From contig JAKBPI010000001.1 in the NCBI GenBank assembly GCA_021829645.1, forward strand, positions 71,206 to 135,205: DNA of 64,000 nt. Direction: 5' to 3'. A program made the translations under genes and the position numbers. Below are positions 1 through 8,086 of the stretch, one piece after another. Position 1 is the stretch's first letter; every line of letters begins with the position of its first letter. The stretch is from Actinomycetes bacterium. GTDB lineage: Bacteria; Actinomycetota; Acidimicrobiia; Acidimicrobiales; Bog-793. The notes under the pieces were generated by a model. It saw only the letters and a list, made by a program, of their open reading frames with translations, was not told where the DNA came from and did not search any database.

Positions 1-85
1 TAACAATTTTTGTTGTTCTGCCTGAATCTGTTTTCCCCTACTCCCAAATCAACTCTTTAGCAGTAGGGTCTGCATACATCGTGAC

Positions 86-520
86 CTAATTTCGATGAGA
101 AAGGCATTTTTCGCATAACCCGGTTATTTCTATCACATGTGATATATCGGAAAAATGATTCTCTCTGGCCACTTTTTCAGCCCATTCTTCAAATCCAGGA
201 GGTTCAATTTCAATCGTTGTTTTGCAACCCCTACAGACAAGATGATGATGGTGTTGCACCGTACTGCATTTCCTGTACAGCGTTTCACCAGATTCTGACT
301 TCATATAATCCAGCTCACCTTGTGCCGCAAGCAGCTTCAACTGGCTATATATAGTTGTCAACCCGATGTTTTCTCCCTTAGATCGCAATGACGCAAAAAT
401 ATCTTGCGCTGATTGAAAAGAATCGGAAGAATCAATCATTTCGGCCAATGCTTTTTTTTGCTTGGTCGCACGCTCTCCTCCCGCTAAAAGATTGTGAGTA
501 TTTTTGGCTGATGTGTTCAT
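86..520 (-). CDS. zur: Zinc uptake regulator, Fur family (Zur-like)
   Basis: Fur-family metal-dependent repressor of 144 aa. The N-terminal half is a winged helix (ATKQKKALAEMI, then a recognition region GLTTIYSQLKLL). The C-terminal half has the HHHHLVCRGC metal motif and a second Cys pair (CEKC) near the end, which form the structural zinc site. The phrase FSDISHVIEI before that pair resembles actinobacterial Zur more than Fur. It lies back to back with a znuACBB importer, the usual Zur target. A GAGAGG ribosome site at 523-528 supports the start. I infer zinc as corepressor from context; an iron- or manganese-sensing relative is the alternative. Confidence 0.85.
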   Translation of the reverse strand: MNTSAKNTHNLLAGGERATKQKKALAEMIDSSDSFQSAQDIFASLRSKGENIGLTTIYSQLKLLAAQGELDYMKSESGETLYRKCSTVQHHHHLVCRGCKTTIEIEPPGFEEWAEKVARENHFSDISHVIEITGLCEKCLSHRN

Positions 521-620
521 TGCCTCTCGCTAGCTCTGTCTTTGTGCACTCCCAGATTACATCCTCTGATACATTCTAGCAAAAATCAACCTTATCTGTA
601 TCGGTTATGATTTCAGATAG

Positions 621-626
621 TATAAT
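621..626 (+). promoter_or_regulatory. -10 box upstream of znuA
   Basis: A perfect TATAAT lies 24 bases before the znuA ATG at 650. Transcription would begin near 633, so an in-frame ATG at 629 would be outside the message; this decides the start at 650. I see no convincing -35 box. A loose 8-bp inverted repeat (574-581 with 630-637) brackets the promoter and could be part of a Zur operator, but it is not a clear Zur box. Confidence 0.5.
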
Positions 627-649
627 GGATGCTAGAACAGGAGTTCCAA

Positions 650-1609
650 ATGTCACGGTTGACTTTAAAAAAAAGACGGGTTCGCAAACTCCAAAATTTG
701 ACTAAATTGTTGCCTTTAGCTTTGTCTATGGCTGTACTGCTGCCACTAAGTGCCTGTAATACCTCCGGCAACGATACGAAATCAGCTATTCAGGTTGTTG
801 CGGCCGAAAACGAATACGGCAACATCGCCTCTCAAATCGGCGGTAAGTACGTCAGTGTGACTTCTATTATGTCAAATCCCAACACCGACCCACACGAATA
901 TGAAGCTTCGGCTTCTACAGCCACGTTGATCGCCAACGCCCAGATAGTTATCCAAAACGGAGTGGGCTATGACAGTTTTATAAATAAATTAGAAAGTGCT
1001 TCTCCAAACACCGACAGAGTCAATCTGAACGTACAAAACATACTTCATTTGTCAAACAGCACGGAAAACCCTCACTTGTGGTATAACCCCTACTACATAG
1101 CTTCCATGTCAAAAGCCTTTACCAAAGCTCTGATCAACTTAGCCCCTTCCCACAGGCAATATTTTAGTGACAACGAGAATAAGTTTTTAGGATCGCTTAG
1201 AAAGCTTGAAAGCCAAATAGCAACTTTTAAGTCAAAGTACAAAAACGCGAAAGTGGCCACTACAGAGCCGGTAGCCGATTACTTACTGACGGCTCTGGGA
1301 ATAGATAACCTGACACCTTGGTCTTTACAAGCAACAATTATGAACGGCATAGACCCCTCACCGGAAGCCGTTTCTTTTGAAGAAAACTTATTTTCTACCC
1401 ATAAGGTCAATTTGTTTGTCTATAACCAACAGGTAACCACTTCACTTACCCAAAGTTTTGTGGAATACGCTAATAAAAATTCTATCCCCATTGTTGGGGT
1501 GTATGAAACTATGCCTACACCAGGGTATAACTACCAAACATGGATGGGGGCTGAAATCAAAGCCATCCAAAAAGCGCTCACCGGTCATCTCAGCACGACA
1601 AAGCTATAA
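650..1609 (+). CDS. znuA: Zinc ABC transporter substrate-binding lipoprotein
   Basis: Cluster A-1 (ZnuA/TroA-type) binding protein of 319 aa that would capture zinc outside the membrane and hand it to the ZnuB permeases. The basic N-terminus, hydrophobic stretch and lipobox LSAC (Cys about residue 36) mark it as a lipoprotein. Metal ligands are visible as the His in NTDPHEYEA and the His in NPHLWYNP; the third ligand region reads TTEPVADYLL, a variant seen in actinobacterial members. I chose the ATG at 650 because AGGAG lies at 639-643 and the promoter -10 box excludes the upstream ATG at 629. It is first of four colinear genes opposite zur. Manganese as substrate is possible but less likely beside Zur. 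Confidence 0.88.
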   Translation: MSRLTLKKRRVRKLQNLTKLLPLALSMAVLLPLSACNTSGNDTKSAIQVVAAENEYGNIASQIGGKYVSVTSIMSNPNTDPHEYEASASTATLIANAQIVIQNGVGYDSFINKLESASPNTDRVNLNVQNILHLSNSTENPHLWYNPYYIASMSKAFTKALINLAPSHRQYFSDNENKFLGSLRKLESQIATFKSKYKNAKVATTEPVADYLLTALGIDNLTPWSLQATIMNGIDPSPEAVSFEENLFSTHKVNLFVYNQQVTTSLTQSFVEYANKNSIPIVGVYETMPTPGYNYQTWMGAEIKAIQKALTGHLSTTKL

Positions 1610-1662
1610 GAATTGACAAAGAATCAGGACCAGTGAAACGGATAAAAAATACCGGAGACAAA

Positions 1663-2487
1663 ATGACGAAAAGTACTTTTAGCCAAACTACCGATACTGT
1701 TCTAAGCTTAGAAAAAATTACCGTTTTCCGCTCCGGAAGAATGATTCTGAAAGACGTTGACTTGGAAATCGAAAGAGGCGAGTTTTACGGACTGATAGGT
1801 GCCAATGGCGTAGGTAAAACAACGCTACTCAAGGTTATTCTCGGACTTATCAAACCAGACGGCGGACATATCAGTATCGTGACTGATCCGGAGGACAAAA
1901 GACCGATCTTGGGCTACGTGCCACAAAAAATACAATTTGAAAAAGAGATGCCTCTAAGAGCAAGAGACCTTGTCAAGCTGGGGTTAGACGGACATAAATT
2001 CGGCATCGGGTTGTTTGATAAAAAAAGTCGGAAGTTAGTAGATGAGATCTTGTCAGCCGTGGACGCTATGGAATTTGGTGACGCCAGAATAGGAGAACTC
2101 TCCGGCGGACAGCAACAAAAAATTCTGATTGCTCACGGCTTAATTGCCAACCCTAAAGTCCTGCTGCTGGACGAACCTTTGGCGAATCTGGATCTTAAGA
2201 GCCAACAAGAAGTTATCAACCTTGTCAATCAATTAAAAATCGAGAGAGGTATAGCCATACTTTTCTCCGCCCACGACATGAATCCTCTTACCAACGTGAT
2301 GGACAAAGTCGTCTACATCGCCAACGGCAAAACTGCCACTGGTAAAGTATCCGAAATCATTACCTCAGAAACACTAACCGGACTCTACGGCTATCCGGTA
2401 GACGTCTTGGAGCACAATAATAGGCTGATTGTGTTAACCGGCAATGAAACAGAAGGTCTGCACCATGAAACGGTCAATGAGAGATGA
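1663..2487 (+). CDS. znuC: Zinc ABC transporter ATP-binding protein
   Basis: Cytoplasmic ATPase of the metal importer, 274 aa. Walker A GANGVGKTT, signature LSGGQQQK, Walker B VLLLDEPLANLD and the H-loop FSAHD are all intact. The open frame reaches back to a GTG at 1633, but GGAG at 1654-1657 sits five bases before the ATG at 1663, so the shorter form is preferred. Its stop overlaps the start of the next gene by four bases (ATGA), so the ATPase and permease are translationally coupled. Confidence 0.88.
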   Translation: MTKSTFSQTTDTVLSLEKITVFRSGRMILKDVDLEIERGEFYGLIGANGVGKTTLLKVILGLIKPDGGHISIVTDPEDKRPILGYVPQKIQFEKEMPLRARDLVKLGLDGHKFGIGLFDKKSRKLVDEILSAVDAMEFGDARIGELSGGQQQKILIAHGLIANPKVLLLDEPLANLDLKSQQEVINLVNQLKIERGIAILFSAHDMNPLTNVMDKVVYIANGKTATGKVSEIITSETLTGLYGYPVDVLEHNNRLIVLTGNETEGLHHETVNER

Positions 2488-3365
2488 ATATTCTGCATGA
2501 CATCGTTGAACCCGGATTTTTCTCCAGTTCCGTCATAGATACGGCTTTAGTCATAGGCTGCCTTACCGCAATAGTCTCTGCGGTAGCGGGAACCTTTACC
2601 GTTCTCAGAAGTCAGTCTTTCATAGGACACGCCCTATCTGACATCGGGGCGACAGGGGGAGCTGCGGCTTATCTGGTAGGTGTACCCACCATATACGGAT
2701 TTGTTGCCATAAATTTGGCGATAGGTGTGTTCTTGGACGCACTCGGCATCAACAATAAAAAAGAACGAGATATCGTTACCGGAGTCGTGCTTGGAGCCTC
2801 GCTGGGCCTTACCGCTCTTTTTCTCTACCTAGATACCACCAATACCTCCGGCAGCGGAGACACCATGAACCTTTTATTCGGATCCATACTGACTATACAA
2901 CCCTCTCTCATAAATGTCTTTATAGTCCTGTCTGCTCTCTCAATCGCCCTACTTATCGTTTATTATCGACAATTACTTCTCTCTTCTATTGATACAGACT
3001 TACTTCAGGCAAAACGCAGGTCTCCCAAAGCTGCTTCCTTAGTATTTTTATTAGCACTCGCTTTAGCCGTTTCCATGTCGGCAATAGCGATCGGGGCCAT
3101 TTTATCCACAGCTCTTTTAGTAGGACCGGCAACGGCTGCTACAAGACTTGCCAAAGACATGAAATCGACTTTTATTTACGCTTCTCTCATCGGAGGAGTG
3201 AGTATTTTTCTCGGACTCTTGCTTTCCTATGACAGCTACACTTGGCCCCCTTATCATCACGGGTGGCCGGTAAGCTTTTTCGTCGTTGCCGTAATTTTTA
3301 TCATTTATCTGCTCACGCTACTTAAACCGGAAGCAAAAACCAGATACAAAGCAGGGCAGGTATAA
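2484..3365 (+). CDS. znuB: Zinc ABC transporter permease (first copy)
   Basis: ABC-3 family integral membrane permease, 293 aa, with about eight hydrophobic segments and the usual SFIGHALSDIGATGGA coupling region near residues 45-60. Starts on the ATGA overlap with znuC. Together with the following permease it would form the membrane channel, probably as a heterodimer. Cys/His-free membrane segments and the family assignment are clear; zinc specificity is inferred from zur and znuA. Confidence 0.85.
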   Translation: MNILHDIVEPGFFSSSVIDTALVIGCLTAIVSAVAGTFTVLRSQSFIGHALSDIGATGGAAAYLVGVPTIYGFVAINLAIGVFLDALGINNKKERDIVTGVVLGASLGLTALFLYLDTTNTSGSGDTMNLLFGSILTIQPSLINVFIVLSALSIALLIVYYRQLLLSSIDTDLLQAKRRSPKAASLVFLLALALAVSMSAIAIGAILSTALLVGPATAATRLAKDMKSTFIYASLIGGVSIFLGLLLSYDSYTWPPYHHGWPVSFFVVAVIFIIYLLTLLKPEAKTRYKAGQV

Positions 3366-4151
3366 ATGTTTGCGCCTTTCATGATCAATGCCTGGATTAC
3401 GGCATCCGTCGTCGGCGTGGTATCGGCTGTGGTCGGCTTTTTTATCGCCGTCAGGGGTCAGGCTTTCTTGGCCCACGCTTTACCAAACGGAGCTTTTGCC
3501 GGGGCGGCTATGGCCAGCCTGGTAAATATCAATCCGCTTCTTGGACTTGGCATTTTCTCTGTATTCGGTGCCGGCATAATAGCCTTCCTCGAAAAAAAGC
3601 TAAAAAAAGATACGGCCACTGCGCTTGGATTCGTTTTGTTGCTGGCGATAGGTGCCTTGTTGCTCTCCCTGACGACTGAGTACTCTCAGCAGATTTTTGC
3701 ACTTTTATTCGGTGAGATTTTAGGGGTATCCTCAACCGAACTCCTGCCTACGGTAATTTTAGCCCTAGTAACCCTAGGACTGATATCTTTTGCTTACAGA
3801 CCTCTTCTGTACTCATCCGTCCTGGAAGAAGTAGCTTTTTCCAAAAAAGTATCTCCGGATATATATAACATCGTGTTCTTACTTATCGTGGCTCTTGTCA
3901 CCACAATGGCCATACCTGTGGTAGGGACCCTTTTGATCTTTACTCTTTTAGTGGCTCCTGCCGCAACCGCTCGTCTGATCTCCAAAACCCCTAAAACAGC
4001 TCTTTGGTTCTCAGTTGGACTTTCGCTCATCATCGTGTATCTATCGATAGCTATGGCCTATTGGTCTAACTGGCCAATAGGTTTTTTCATCGGTACTTTA
4101 GGAGTTGCCAGCTATGTTGCGGGTAAGCTTTACCAAAAAGTTACTTCATAG
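3366..4151 (+). CDS. znuB: Zinc ABC transporter permease (second copy)
   Basis: Second ABC-3 permease, 261 aa, with a matching conserved region GQAFLAHALPNGAFAGAA near residues 30-47. Its ATG follows the TAA of the first permease with no gap. The two permeases are clearly related but not recent duplicates, so a heterodimeric channel is likely. It is the last gene of the importer operon; no strong terminator was seen after it, and the accessory locus begins within 150 bases. Confidence 0.83.
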   Translation: MFAPFMINAWITASVVGVVSAVVGFFIAVRGQAFLAHALPNGAFAGAAMASLVNINPLLGLGIFSVFGAGIIAFLEKKLKKDTATALGFVLLLAIGALLLSLTTEYSQQIFALLFGEILGVSSTELLPTVILALVTLGLISFAYRPLLYSSVLEEVAFSKKVSPDIYNIVFLLIVALVTTMAIPVVGTLLIFTLLVAPAATARLISKTPKTALWFSVGLSLIIVYLSIAMAYWSNWPIGFFIGTLGVASYVAGKLYQKVTS

Positions 4152-4303
4152 CCCAAGCCTCCTGCAACACTTTAAACAAAAGTATTGTCAAATACTCATC
4201 TCCAGAACCCGAGGCAGCACGGTTAAATTGCCATTCACACAATAAGATCGCATAAACTAAACAAATCTCGCTCATCCGTCACCGGTACACAAGATAAAAA
4301 TAC

Positions 4304-4331
4304 TTGCGTTTATACACGTATCCTATATACT
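4304..4331 (+). promoter_or_regulatory. Promoter of RNA gene copy 1
   Basis: TTGCGT at 4304-4309, a 16-base spacer and TATACT at 4326-4331. Predicted start of transcription near 4338. The second copy has TTGCTT at 4647-4652 and TATACT at 4669-4674 with the same spacing; one of the only two repeat differences falls in the -35 box. Confidence 0.6.
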
Positions 4332-4337
4332 GTCATT

Positions 4338-4396
4338 AACAGAACCTGCCAGTGGGCCATGCGTGCATGACACGTATCCCCGGCAGGTCATTTTTT
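4338..4396 (+). ncRNA. Small hairpin RNA, copy 1 (candidate abiF-type RNA)
   Basis: About 59 nt. Outer stem ACCTGCC (4344-4350) with GGCAGGT (4382-4388); middle GGG (4354-4356) with CCC (4378-4380); inner stem ATGCGTG (4359-4365) with CACGTAT (4371-4377) closed by the loop CATGA. It ends in CATTTTTT, so the outer stem can serve as terminator. A structured RNA upstream of Abi_2-domain genes is known as the abiF RNA motif; whether this one fits that covariance model was not tested. A role as RNA antitoxin is inference. Confidence 0.6.
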
Positions 4397-4398
4397 AG

Positions 4399-4560
4399 TT
4401 TATCTACATAACCAAGTGACCTAACAGTCTTTGTTTGTGACTGTTTATTTTCACGATCCCAATACTTGGTAATAATAGATAAATAATCACGACCTCTGCT
4501 TTTACCAACCTTCAGTACAAGATGTAGGTCGTTATGACATATTCTGCCAGTAAACAGATC
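4399..4560 (-). pseudogene. Transposase N-terminal fragment
   Basis: Reading the minus strand from 4560 to 4399 gives an uninterrupted frame containing GKSRGRDYLSIITKYWD and TKTVRSLGYVDKL. This resembles the N-terminus of IS1634-type (IS4 superfamily) transposases. There is no plausible start codon, and the frame runs straight into the first RNA repeat, where the transposase-like sequence ends. It is best read as the relic of an insertion that split or rearranged the RNA-abi locus. Family assignment is by eye. Confidence 0.45.
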
Positions 4561-4641
4561 AAATACTTGACAAAAAATAATACCCCTAACAGGGATAAAA
4601 GGAGTTATTTCAGAAATTAGGTGTCAAAGCCATGAGATAAC

Positions 4642-4741
4642 AATACTTGCTTTTATACACGTATCCTATATACTGTCATTAACAGAACCTGCCAGTGGGC
4701 TATGCGTGCATGACACGTATCCCCGGCAGGTCATTTTTTAG
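4642..4741 (+). repeat. 100-bp direct repeat, copy 2
   Basis: Second copy of the unit at 4299-4398. Its last bases run into the ribosome site (AGGG, 4740-4743) of the abi gene. Confidence 0.9.
4681..4739 (+). ncRNA. Small hairpin RNA, copy 2, abutting the abi gene
   Basis: Same folding as copy 1: outer stem 4687-4693 with 4725-4731, inner stem 4702-4708 with 4714-4720, then six T at 4734-4739. The terminator ends ten bases before the abi ATG, so abi messages would arise by read-through. That order (RNA, terminator, nuclease gene) is the one used by RNA-antitoxin loci. The C-to-T change between copies lies in an internal loop and leaves all stems intact. Confidence 0.6.
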
Positions 4742-4749
4742 GGTTGAAA

Positions 4750-5654
4750 ATGACAAAGCCTTTTGACAAAAAGCCCCTTACCCATAAAGAGCAAGTGAAT
4801 CTACTGCGTAACCGCGGAATGATCATATCAGAAGAACATAGACATTTGCTGCAACACTTAAACTATTACAGACTGTCTGCCTACTGGAAACCTTTTGAAA
4901 CTGACAAAGAATCACATCAACTACAGAGTGGGGTGAATTTTTTATCCGTACTCGCCAGATATAACTTTGACTGCGAACTGCGCTTGCATTTATTTAATGC
5001 CGTTTCCCATATAGAAATTTCTTTTCGGGCCAACTTTGCTTATCAAATGTCTATAAATCACGGTCCTCATGCTCATCTTGATGAATCTTTATGGCGCTCA
5101 GAAGACATAGGGAAACAGAACCTATGCGAACTGCAAACCTCGTCAAACGATCGCATGAAGCATACATCAAGCACTTTCAGAATACCTACGAAGAACCACT
5201 CCCGCCCATATGGGCGCTATGCGAAGTCATACCCATGGGACTACTCTCCAAGCTATATGACAACTTGGCAACTGTCACAACGCGACAGTCCATTGCCGCT
5301 GTCTACAATGTTGGCAACCAAGAACTCAGTTCGTGGCTCCATAACTTAAATGTTGTCCGCAACATATGCGCCCATCATATGCGCTTATAGGATAGGACAC
5401 TTTCCGTTCCGCTGGCAATTCCCAAAAAACCACCGCCATCTCTTCGGGATACACTTTCAAAAACTCAGAATAATAAAATTTACAATACTCTCGTCATAGC
5501 CCTTTATCTCATGGACCGCATTGACAGTAAGCATCAGTGGCGCACTCAGCTTTTGCATCTGATTCGCCGCTACGAAGATATTCCCCTAACTCAGATGGGT
5601 TTTAGGGACGACTGGAACGAGAAGAGGATCTGGCAGAACGATCAAAAGGACTAA
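4750..5654 (+). pseudogene. Abi_2/AbiF-family HEPN abortive-infection protein, broken
   Basis: About 301 codons, the normal length for Abi_2 proteins. Frame one gives the N-terminal part (KPLTHKEQVNLLRNRGMII, LNYYRLSAYWKPF, FNAVSHIEISFR). A -1 shift between about 5088 and 5120 is needed to continue into RETEPMRTANLVKRS, LPPIWALCEV and the HEPN signature RNICAHH (R-x4-H). An in-frame TAG at 5388-5390 stands where the family has Trp (RLW), a TGG-to-TAG change; the frame then continues with family-like sequence to TAA at 5652-5654. HEPN proteins of this type are RNases that act on RNA in abortive infection or toxin-antitoxin settings. With two lesions the gene is probably dead here. The ATG at 4750 has AGGG six bases upstream. 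Confidence 0.75.
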
Positions 5655-5828
5655 GTTTTAGAGATACCCTTAGGTATTTTGCATAAATTTATCAAAAGAT
5701 ACTTTAGGAATTTGCTTAATGTGAAAAGGCAGCTAATATCGCAATTGGCTAAATGTTATACTGCTAGGTTAAAGCAATATCGCATTTTGGTAAACCTTCA
5801 TAAGCGATCAATCCGAGGAGACAGATAA

Positions 5829-7106
5829 GTGACCGAAAGCATAACCGTCACAGATAATAGGACTGGTGAATCAGTAGAAATTCCCATAATGAACGGAGCG
5901 GTATCCTCTACCGCCTGGGCCAAACTCTTACCTGGTATTTGGTTTCATGACCCGGCTTTTATGAATACTGCCGAATGTGAAAGTTCTATTACTTACATAG
6001 ACGGTGATGCAGGCATCCTCAGATATAGAGGTTACCCCATAGAAGAACTGGCTTCCAAATCAACTTATTTGGAAGTAGCCTACCTCCTCCTTTACGGAGA
6101 GCTGCCAACCGAAGCTCAGTTCAGCCAGTTCAAACACGAGATAACTCACCATACTTTCATCCACGAAAACGTCCGTAAAAGATTCTTGGAAGGGTTCCAC
6201 TACGACGCCCATCCAATGGGTATGCTCGTATCGGCGATTGCCGCCCTATCAACTTTTTATCCCGATGCAAAAGATATCTTTGATGAAGACAGAGGACACG
6301 AACAAATTATCAGACTGATCGCCAAAGTCCCCACGATAGCAGCAGCCGCACACAGATTTTCGGTAGGAATGCCTTTCGTATATCCGGACAACGACTTGAG
6401 TTTCCCGGAAAACTTCCTCTCTATGATGTGGAAGACGGCAGAACCCAGGTTTGCTGCCAACCCCAAACTGGCTAGGGCAATCGATGTTCTGTTTATTTTG
6501 CACGCCGACCACGAGCAAAACTGCTCCACCACCACGATGAGAGTCATAGGTTCGTCACATGCCGATCCGTATGTGGCCTGTGCGGGAGCAGCGGCCGCCC
6601 TTTACGGTCCCAGACACGGGGGAGCCAACGAAGCCGTGGTACGCATGCTCTCTTCGATAGGCAGTATGGATAACGTGCCGGAATTTATCAGAGGGGTAAA
6701 AGCGGGTAACGGCCGTTTGCAGGGCTTCGGTCACAGGGTATATAAGAATTATGATCCCCGTGCCAAAATAGTACGTCAAATTGCCTACGAAGTTTTTGAG
6801 GTTACAGGCAAAAACCCCCTCTTAGATATCGCTTTGAAGCTCGAAGAGGTGGCACTCTCCGACGAATACTTCATCTCGCGCAAGCTTTACCCCAACGTTG
6901 ACTTCTATTCCGGTCTCATTTACCAGGCCATGGGTTTCCCGTTGACCATGTTCCCGGTGCTCTTTGCCATTCCAAGGACTTCCGGCTGGCTGGCACACTG
7001 GTTAGAGATGCTCAGTATGAACACCAAGATTGCCAGACCGCGCCAAGTCTACACGGGAAGTCCCGAAAGGTCTTACCTTCCGATTGAACAGCGTAAACCT
7101 GAATAA
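5829..7106 (+). CDS. gltA: Citrate synthase
   Basis: Condenses acetyl-CoA and oxaloacetate to citrate, first step of the TCA cycle; 425 aa, typical of the type II bacterial enzyme. The catalytic triad is in place: His263 in GPRHGGANEA, His302 in GFGHRVYKNYDPRA and Asp358 in LYPNVDFYSG. The start is GTG with GAGGAG at 5815-5820 eight bases upstream. A TATACT at 5757-5762 may be the -10 box. It stands alone between the abi locus and a strong terminator. Confidence 0.95.
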   Translation: MTESITVTDNRTGESVEIPIMNGAVSSTAWAKLLPGIWFHDPAFMNTAECESSITYIDGDAGILRYRGYPIEELASKSTYLEVAYLLLYGELPTEAQFSQFKHEITHHTFIHENVRKRFLEGFHYDAHPMGMLVSAIAALSTFYPDAKDIFDEDRGHEQIIRLIAKVPTIAAAAHRFSVGMPFVYPDNDLSFPENFLSMMWKTAEPRFAANPKLARAIDVLFILHADHEQNCSTTTMRVIGSSHADPYVACAGAAAALYGPRHGGANEAVVRMLSSIGSMDNVPEFIRGVKAGNGRLQGFGHRVYKNYDPRAKIVRQIAYEVFEVTGKNPLLDIALKLEEVALSDEYFISRKLYPNVDFYSGLIYQAMGFPLTMFPVLFAIPRTSGWLAHWLEMLSMNTKIARPRQVYTGSPERSYLPIEQRKPE

Positions 7107-7186
7107 ATTGACATGAAATAACAATAAATATCAATTTATTATCTCTCTTGGCTATCCATGAGATACAATAAAGAGATAAAGGGGGA

Positions 7187-7234
7187 ATGCGACGAGTATC
7201 AATGCCCGTCTTACGGCCTGTCAAGCCACGCTGA
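7187..7234 (+). CDS. Possible 15-codon small ORF before the gltA terminator
   Basis: ATG at 7187 preceded by GGGGG at 7181-7185 and a TACAAT at 7164-7169. The predicted peptide is MRRVSMPVLRPVKPR, and its last codons lie inside the left arm and loop of the terminator hairpin. The layout recalls a leader peptide, but the next gene downstream is on the other strand, so classical attenuation has no target. May be chance. Confidence 0.2.
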   Translation: MRRVSMPVLRPVKPR

Positions 7235-7245
7235 CAGGCCGTTTT
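7214..7245 (+). terminator. Rho-independent terminator downstream of gltA
   Basis: Ten-base perfect stem CGGCCTGTCA (7214-7223) with TGACAGGCCG (7232-7241), eight-base loop, then TTTT. Closes the gltA transcript; rlmB converges from the other side. Confidence 0.8.
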
Positions 7246-7250
7246 CCATT

Positions 7251-8048
7251 TTATGGCTTAGAAGTACGTGCTCTTACAACTCCAAAAAGTGCCACAGCCG
7301 CCGCCGCACTAACCCCCAAAGACTCCGCCGGCCCGTACATCTCAATGGCAGCCAGGATGTCGCAGCGCTCTTTGGCTAAAGGTGAAATTCCTTTGCCTTC
7401 GGATCCCAATACCAAAACCAGCGGCATTGATAAAACTTCTACGCTATCCAAATACGTTTTGGAATGTGAATCCAAACCCACAACCCAAAATCCCTTTTCT
7501 TTGAGTAAGCCTATGGCAGACGGTGCTCTGCTGACTTTGGCGAAAGATAAATGCTCTATAGCACCAGCAGCAGCTTTGGCTGCAGCGGGTGTAATGCCGG
7601 CAGCGGAGTGCTCGCATAGGATTACGCCGTCGATACCGGCCGCCAAGGCAGTTCTTATGATACTCCCAACGTTATAGGGATCGCTTATCGAATCAAGCAG
7701 TACAAGAAAAGGAGCCGATTTCTTGTCCAGACTCTCTTTTGCTAACCCATTAAGCGTTACGCCTGCTATGGGTTCGGCAGTAGCAATAACCCCCTGCGGG
7801 GCTTCTGTTTTAGCTTTGCGCAAGAACTCGTTTTTTGTCACTTCTGCAATCACGATGTCAGACGCTGCCGCATGATTGTATATTTCACGCATGGCAGATG
7901 ACATCGGTCCGTCCTGTGAGATTGTCAACTTATGCACACGGCGTTTCCCGACACGCAGAAGTTCCAAAACCGCCTGTTTGCCTTCTATCTGCTCCCCGCC
8001 GACACTTAAGTCTCTTTGCCCCGAGGTTTTCTGTATCTGACTTCTCAT
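7251..8048 (-). CDS. rlmB: 23S rRNA 2'-O-ribose methyltransferase, SpoU/RlmB type
   Basis: SPOUT-class methyltransferase, 265 aa. An N-terminal substrate-binding domain (residues about 18-90) is followed by the knotted catalytic domain with motif 1 LLDSISDPYNVGSIIRTALA, motif 2 VLGSEGKGI and motif 3 SLGVSAAAAVALF. RlmB methylates G2251 in the peptidyl-transferase P loop. Motif 3 has Gly where Asn is common (SLNVS), a small departure. Last gene of the carD-ispD-ispF-rlmB stretch; cysS, often between ispF and rlmB in actinobacteria, is absent here. Exact target nucleotide is inferred. Confidence 0.85.
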   Translation of the reverse strand: MRSQIQKTSGQRDLSVGGEQIEGKQAVLELLRVGKRRVHKLTISQDGPMSSAMREIYNHAAASDIVIAEVTKNEFLRKAKTEAPQGVIATAEPIAGVTLNGLAKESLDKKSAPFLVLLDSISDPYNVGSIIRTALAAGIDGVILCEHSAAGITPAAAKAAAGAIEHLSFAKVSRAPSAIGLLKEKGFWVVGLDSHSKTYLDSVEVLSMPLVLVLGSEGKGISPLAKERCDILAAIEMYGPAESLGVSAAAAVALFGVVRARTSKP

Positions 8049-8086
8049 GAGATAGCCTTATTTAGCTCAGATGGACCCAAATTGCA

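Larger units (their letters stand above)
4299..4398 (+). repeat. 100-bp direct repeat, copy 1 (promoter plus small RNA gene)
   Basis: Identical at 98 of 100 positions to 4642-4741, offset 343 bases. The only differences are G/T at 4308 and C/T at 4358. The unit holds a sigma70-like promoter, a hairpin RNA and a T-run, so it is a complete small transcription unit that has been duplicated. Confidence 0.9.

Noticed and set aside
1-85. Possible terminator hairpin at the window start (CCCTACT with AGTAGGG)
   Set aside because: Seven-base stem with a loop of about 19 bases and no adjacent T-run on either strand; too weak to call as the zur terminator.
4299-4741. The two repeats as a CRISPR array or insertion sequence ends
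   Set aside because: Only two copies, 100 bp long and 243 bp apart, in the same orientation, each containing promoter and terminator. They do not look like CRISPR repeats or inverted IS ends.
5110-5116. GGGAAAC heptamer as a programmed -1 frameshift site in the abi gene
   Set aside because: The heptamer is not in the required register: in the upstream frame the codons are GGG AAA CAG, so the X-XXY-YYZ slip does not apply. The downstream nonsense codon also argues for decay.
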